This document shows, piece by piece, positions 29,671-31,715 of a DNA stretch of 31,715 nt (the first letter of the stretch is position 1; every line of letters begins with the position of its first letter). This DNA comes from an uncultured Collinsella sp. (GTDB taxonomy: Bacteria; Actinomycetota; Coriobacteriia; Coriobacteriales; Coriobacteriaceae). The DNA lies in contig CAKUHP010000019.1 in NCBI GenBank assembly GCA_934658705.1, positions 1-31,715 of the forward strand, read 5' to 3'. A program made the position numbers and the translations under genes. The notes under the pieces were generated by a model. That model was not told where the DNA came from. It saw only the letters and a list, made by a program, of their open reading frames with translations, and made no database searches.

Positions 29671-31715
29671 ATGGCACAGACCACGACAGATTCTTCCGCC
29701 AGCACCGTTTCCGGCACCGGCGCCGCTAGCTCGTTCTCGGGCGGCACAGGCACCGAGGCCGAGTTCGGCTCGCTCGGCGCGCTCTCCCCCACCTGGTGGG
29801 AGCCCGAAGACGGCAGCGAGCCCGAGCCATGGCTCACGCCCGACCAGGCCTTCGAGCGCTTCTTTGAATGGACGAGCGACCGCGGCATCGAGCTGTGGGA
29901 TCACCAAGAAGAAGCCCTCATGGACCTAGCCGCCGGTGACCATGTCATTTTGGGCACGCCGACCGGCTCGGGTAAATCGCTTGTCGCGCTGGGCATGCTC
30001 TTTATGGGCATGGCGCAAGGCAAGCGCTGCTATTACACCGCCCCCATCAAGGCCCTGGTCAGCGAGAAGTTCTTCGATTTGGTGCAGGTGCTCGGCCGCG
30101 ATAACGTCGGCATGATTACCGGCGACACGCACATCAACACCAAAGCGCCCGTCATTTGCTGCACGGCCGAGATCCTTGCCAACGACGCGCTGCGCGAGGG
30201 CGAAGACGCCGACGTGGGTTGCGTCGCCATGGATGAGTTCCACTACTTCGCCGACCCCGATCGCGGCTGGGCCTGGCAGGTGCCGCTGCTCACTCTGCCC
30301 CACACTCAATTCATGCTCATGAGCGCCACGCTCGGCGATGTCACCGCTATCGCCGTCTCACTCGAGGAGCACACCGGCGCCACCTGCGACCTGGTCGTCG
30401 ACGCCCCGCGTCCTGTGCCGCTGGGCTACGACTACGTAACGACCTCGCTCGAGGGCACCGTCGAGCTCGCGATGCGTCGCGGCGAGGCCCCGCTCTACAT
30501 CGTGCACTTTAGCCAGGATGCCGCGCTTGCAACGGCACAGTCACTCGCCAACTTCGGCATTGCCAGCAAGGAACAGCGCGAGGCCATCAAGGAAGCCGCC
30601 AAGGGCACGAGTTTCTCGACCGCCTTCGGCAAGATTCTCAAGCGCCTGCTCGGCTGCGGCGTCGGCGTGCACCACGCCGGCATGCTGCCGCGCTATCGCT
30701 TGCTGGTCGAACGTTTGGCGCAGCAGGGCTTGTTGCCCGTCATCTGCGGCACCGATACGCTCGGCGTCGGTATCAACGTGCCCATCCACACCGTGGTGCT
30801 CACCGCGCTCACCAAGTTCGACGGCTACAAGATGCGTCGCCTGCGTGCCCGCGAGTTCCATCAGATCGCCGGCCGCGCCGGCCGCTCGGGCTTTGACACC
30901 GAAGGTATGGTCATCGCCGAGGCACCGGAGCACGAGATCGAGAACGCCAAGCTCATGGCCAAGGCGGGCGACGACCCCAAAAAGCTCCGCAAGATCAAAA
31001 AGAAGAAGGCCCCCGAGGGCTTTGTCACCTGGAACAAGCAGACCTTTGAGCGCCTGATCGAGACGCAGCCCGAGACGCTCAAACCGCGCCTGCGCATCAC
31101 GCACTCCATGGTGATCAGCGTGGTCGAGCAGGGTGGCGACGCTCGCGCCCGCGTGCATGACCTCATCGAGACAAGTCTGCAGACCCCCGAAGAAAAGGCC
31201 AAGCTCGAGGTTCGTGCCGACGAGATCTTCGCCACGCTCATCGACTCCGGCGTCGTCGTGCGCACCGAGGTACCGCCCGCGCCCGACGCTCCGGCTGACG
31301 CCGCGCCTGACATCGACTACGCACTGACGGTCGACCTGCCCGAGGACTTTGCGCTCGATCAGCCGCTTTCGCCGTTCCTTCTCGCCGCGCTGGAGCTGCT
31401 CGATCCCGAGAGTGAGACCTACACCATGGACCTCATCTCGATGGTCGAGGCGACGCTCGAGGACCCCAAACAGGTGCTGCGCGCGCAGGAGCGTGCCGCC
31501 CGCGATCGCGCCATGGCCGAGATGAAGGCCGACGGCGTCGAGTACGAGGAGCGCCTGGAGCGCATCCAGGATGTGACCCATGAAAAACCGCTCGAGGACT
31601 TGCTCGACGCCGCCTTTGATAAGTACTGCCAGGAAGTACCCTGGGCCAACGACTACCAGCTCTCGCCCAAGAGCGTCCTGCGCGACATGCTGGAGAGCGC
31701 GAGCGACTTTAAGGG
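29671..31715 (+). CDS. DUF3516-type Ski2/Mtr4-like DExH helicase, 3' truncated by the window
   Basis: About 681 residues are present and the frame is open to the window end. After a low-complexity Ser/Thr/Gly/Ala N-terminus (1-40) come Walker A GTPTGSGKS at 95-103, APIKALVSEKF (Ia), DEFH at 188-191, MSATLGD (III) near 217-223, VGVHHAGMLPRYR, GTDTLGVGINVP (V) and HQIAGRAGRSG (VI). The basic KKLRKIKKKKAPEG and following region are the DUF3516 part typical of actinobacteria. Likely an RNA helicase, but the substrate is not shown. ATG 29671 with a weak GAGAGAAAG site is preferred over the in-frame ATG at 29635, which lies within a possible -10 box. Confidence 0.9.
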   Translation, partial: MAQTTTDSSASTVSGTGAASSFSGGTGTEAEFGSLGALSPTWWEPEDGSEPEPWLTPDQAFERFFEWTSDRGIELWDHQEEALMDLAAGDHVILGTPTGSGKSLVALGMLFMGMAQGKRCYYTAPIKALVSEKFFDLVQVLGRDNVGMITGDTHINTKAPVICCTAEILANDALREGEDADVGCVAMDEFHYFADPDRGWAWQVPLLTLPHTQFMLMSATLGDVTAIAVSLEEHTGATCDLVVDAPRPVPLGYDYVTTSLEGTVELAMRRGEAPLYIVHFSQDAALATAQSLANFGIASKEQREAIKEAAKGTSFSTAFGKILKRLLGCGVGVHHAGMLPRYRLLVERLAQQGLLPVICGTDTLGVGINVPIHTVVLTALTKFDGYKMRRLRAREFHQIAGRAGRSGFDTEGMVIAEAPEHEIENAKLMAKAGDDPKKLRKIKKKKAPEGFVTWNKQTFERLIETQPETLKPRLRITHSMVISVVEQGGDARARVHDLIETSLQTPEEKAKLEVRADEIFATLIDSGVVVRTEVPPAPDAPADAAPDIDYALTVDLPEDFALDQPLSPFLLAALELLDPESETYTMDLISMVEATLEDPKQVLRAQERAARDRAMAEMKADGVEYEERLERIQDVTHEKPLEDLLDAAFDKYCQEVPWANDYQLSPKSVLRDMLESASDFK

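Overview
The window is about 31.7 kb of high-GC, gene-dense DNA, with strong G/C preference at third codon positions, short intergenic gaps, many stop/start overlaps and several GTG starts. The mix of genes (anaerobic IorAB, ferredoxin-fused EtfA, a DUF3516 helicase of the actinobacterial type, LAXTG-type cell-wall anchoring, DUF4097 with an XRE regulator) suggests an anaerobic actinobacterium, most likely a gut Coriobacteriia member such as Collinsella. That assignment is inference from gene content; there is no rRNA gene here to confirm it.

Left part (1-12447), mostly metabolism and transport: the 3' end of an EamA permease; an iorA-iorB-paaK operon for oxidising aryl-pyruvates to aryl-acetyl-CoA with ferredoxin; a convergent membrane GGDEF protein; a KdgT-type sugar-acid permease; an AzlC-AzlD branched-chain amino acid exporter; an HD-domain hydrolase; and a three-gene minus-strand operon (GlcD-like FAD dehydrogenase, EtfB, ferredoxin-fused EtfA) with the composition of the electron-confurcating lactate dehydrogenase/Etf complex.

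Middle (12448-16839): a 346-base spacer, a small acidic protein, and a run of membrane-anchored or secreted proteins. These include an 86-residue protein with an LAQTG sorting signal and a cysteine-rich 471-residue exported protein. A DUF554 membrane protein follows.

Centre (16847-22763), the most interesting part: a three-gene operon of a TerB_N/TerB_C protein, a DUF2791 (BrxD-like) P-loop ATPase and an Lhr/BrxHI-like DEVH helicase. It lies between two long perfect inverted repeats (31-bp and 27-bp arms). No methylase, nuclease or PglZ-type gene is next to it, so it looks like a stand-alone Ter/BREX-related DNA-processing or defence module.

Right part (22768-31715): a spermidine-synthase-like protein and an Elp3 radical-SAM/GNAT enzyme; an XRE regulator with a membrane segment plus a DUF4097 surface protein; a methyltransferase with the sequence signature of eukaryotic Trm9/ALKBH8; a divergent TrmB; a third long inverted repeat; and the 5' part of a DUF3516 DExH helicase cut by the window edge. 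Elp3 and a Trm9-like enzyme about 2 kb apart, beside TrmB, suggest a tRNA-modification neighbourhood that could make cm5U/mcm5U-type wobble uridines in a bacterium.

No tRNA, rRNA, CRISPR array, IS transposase or integrase was seen.
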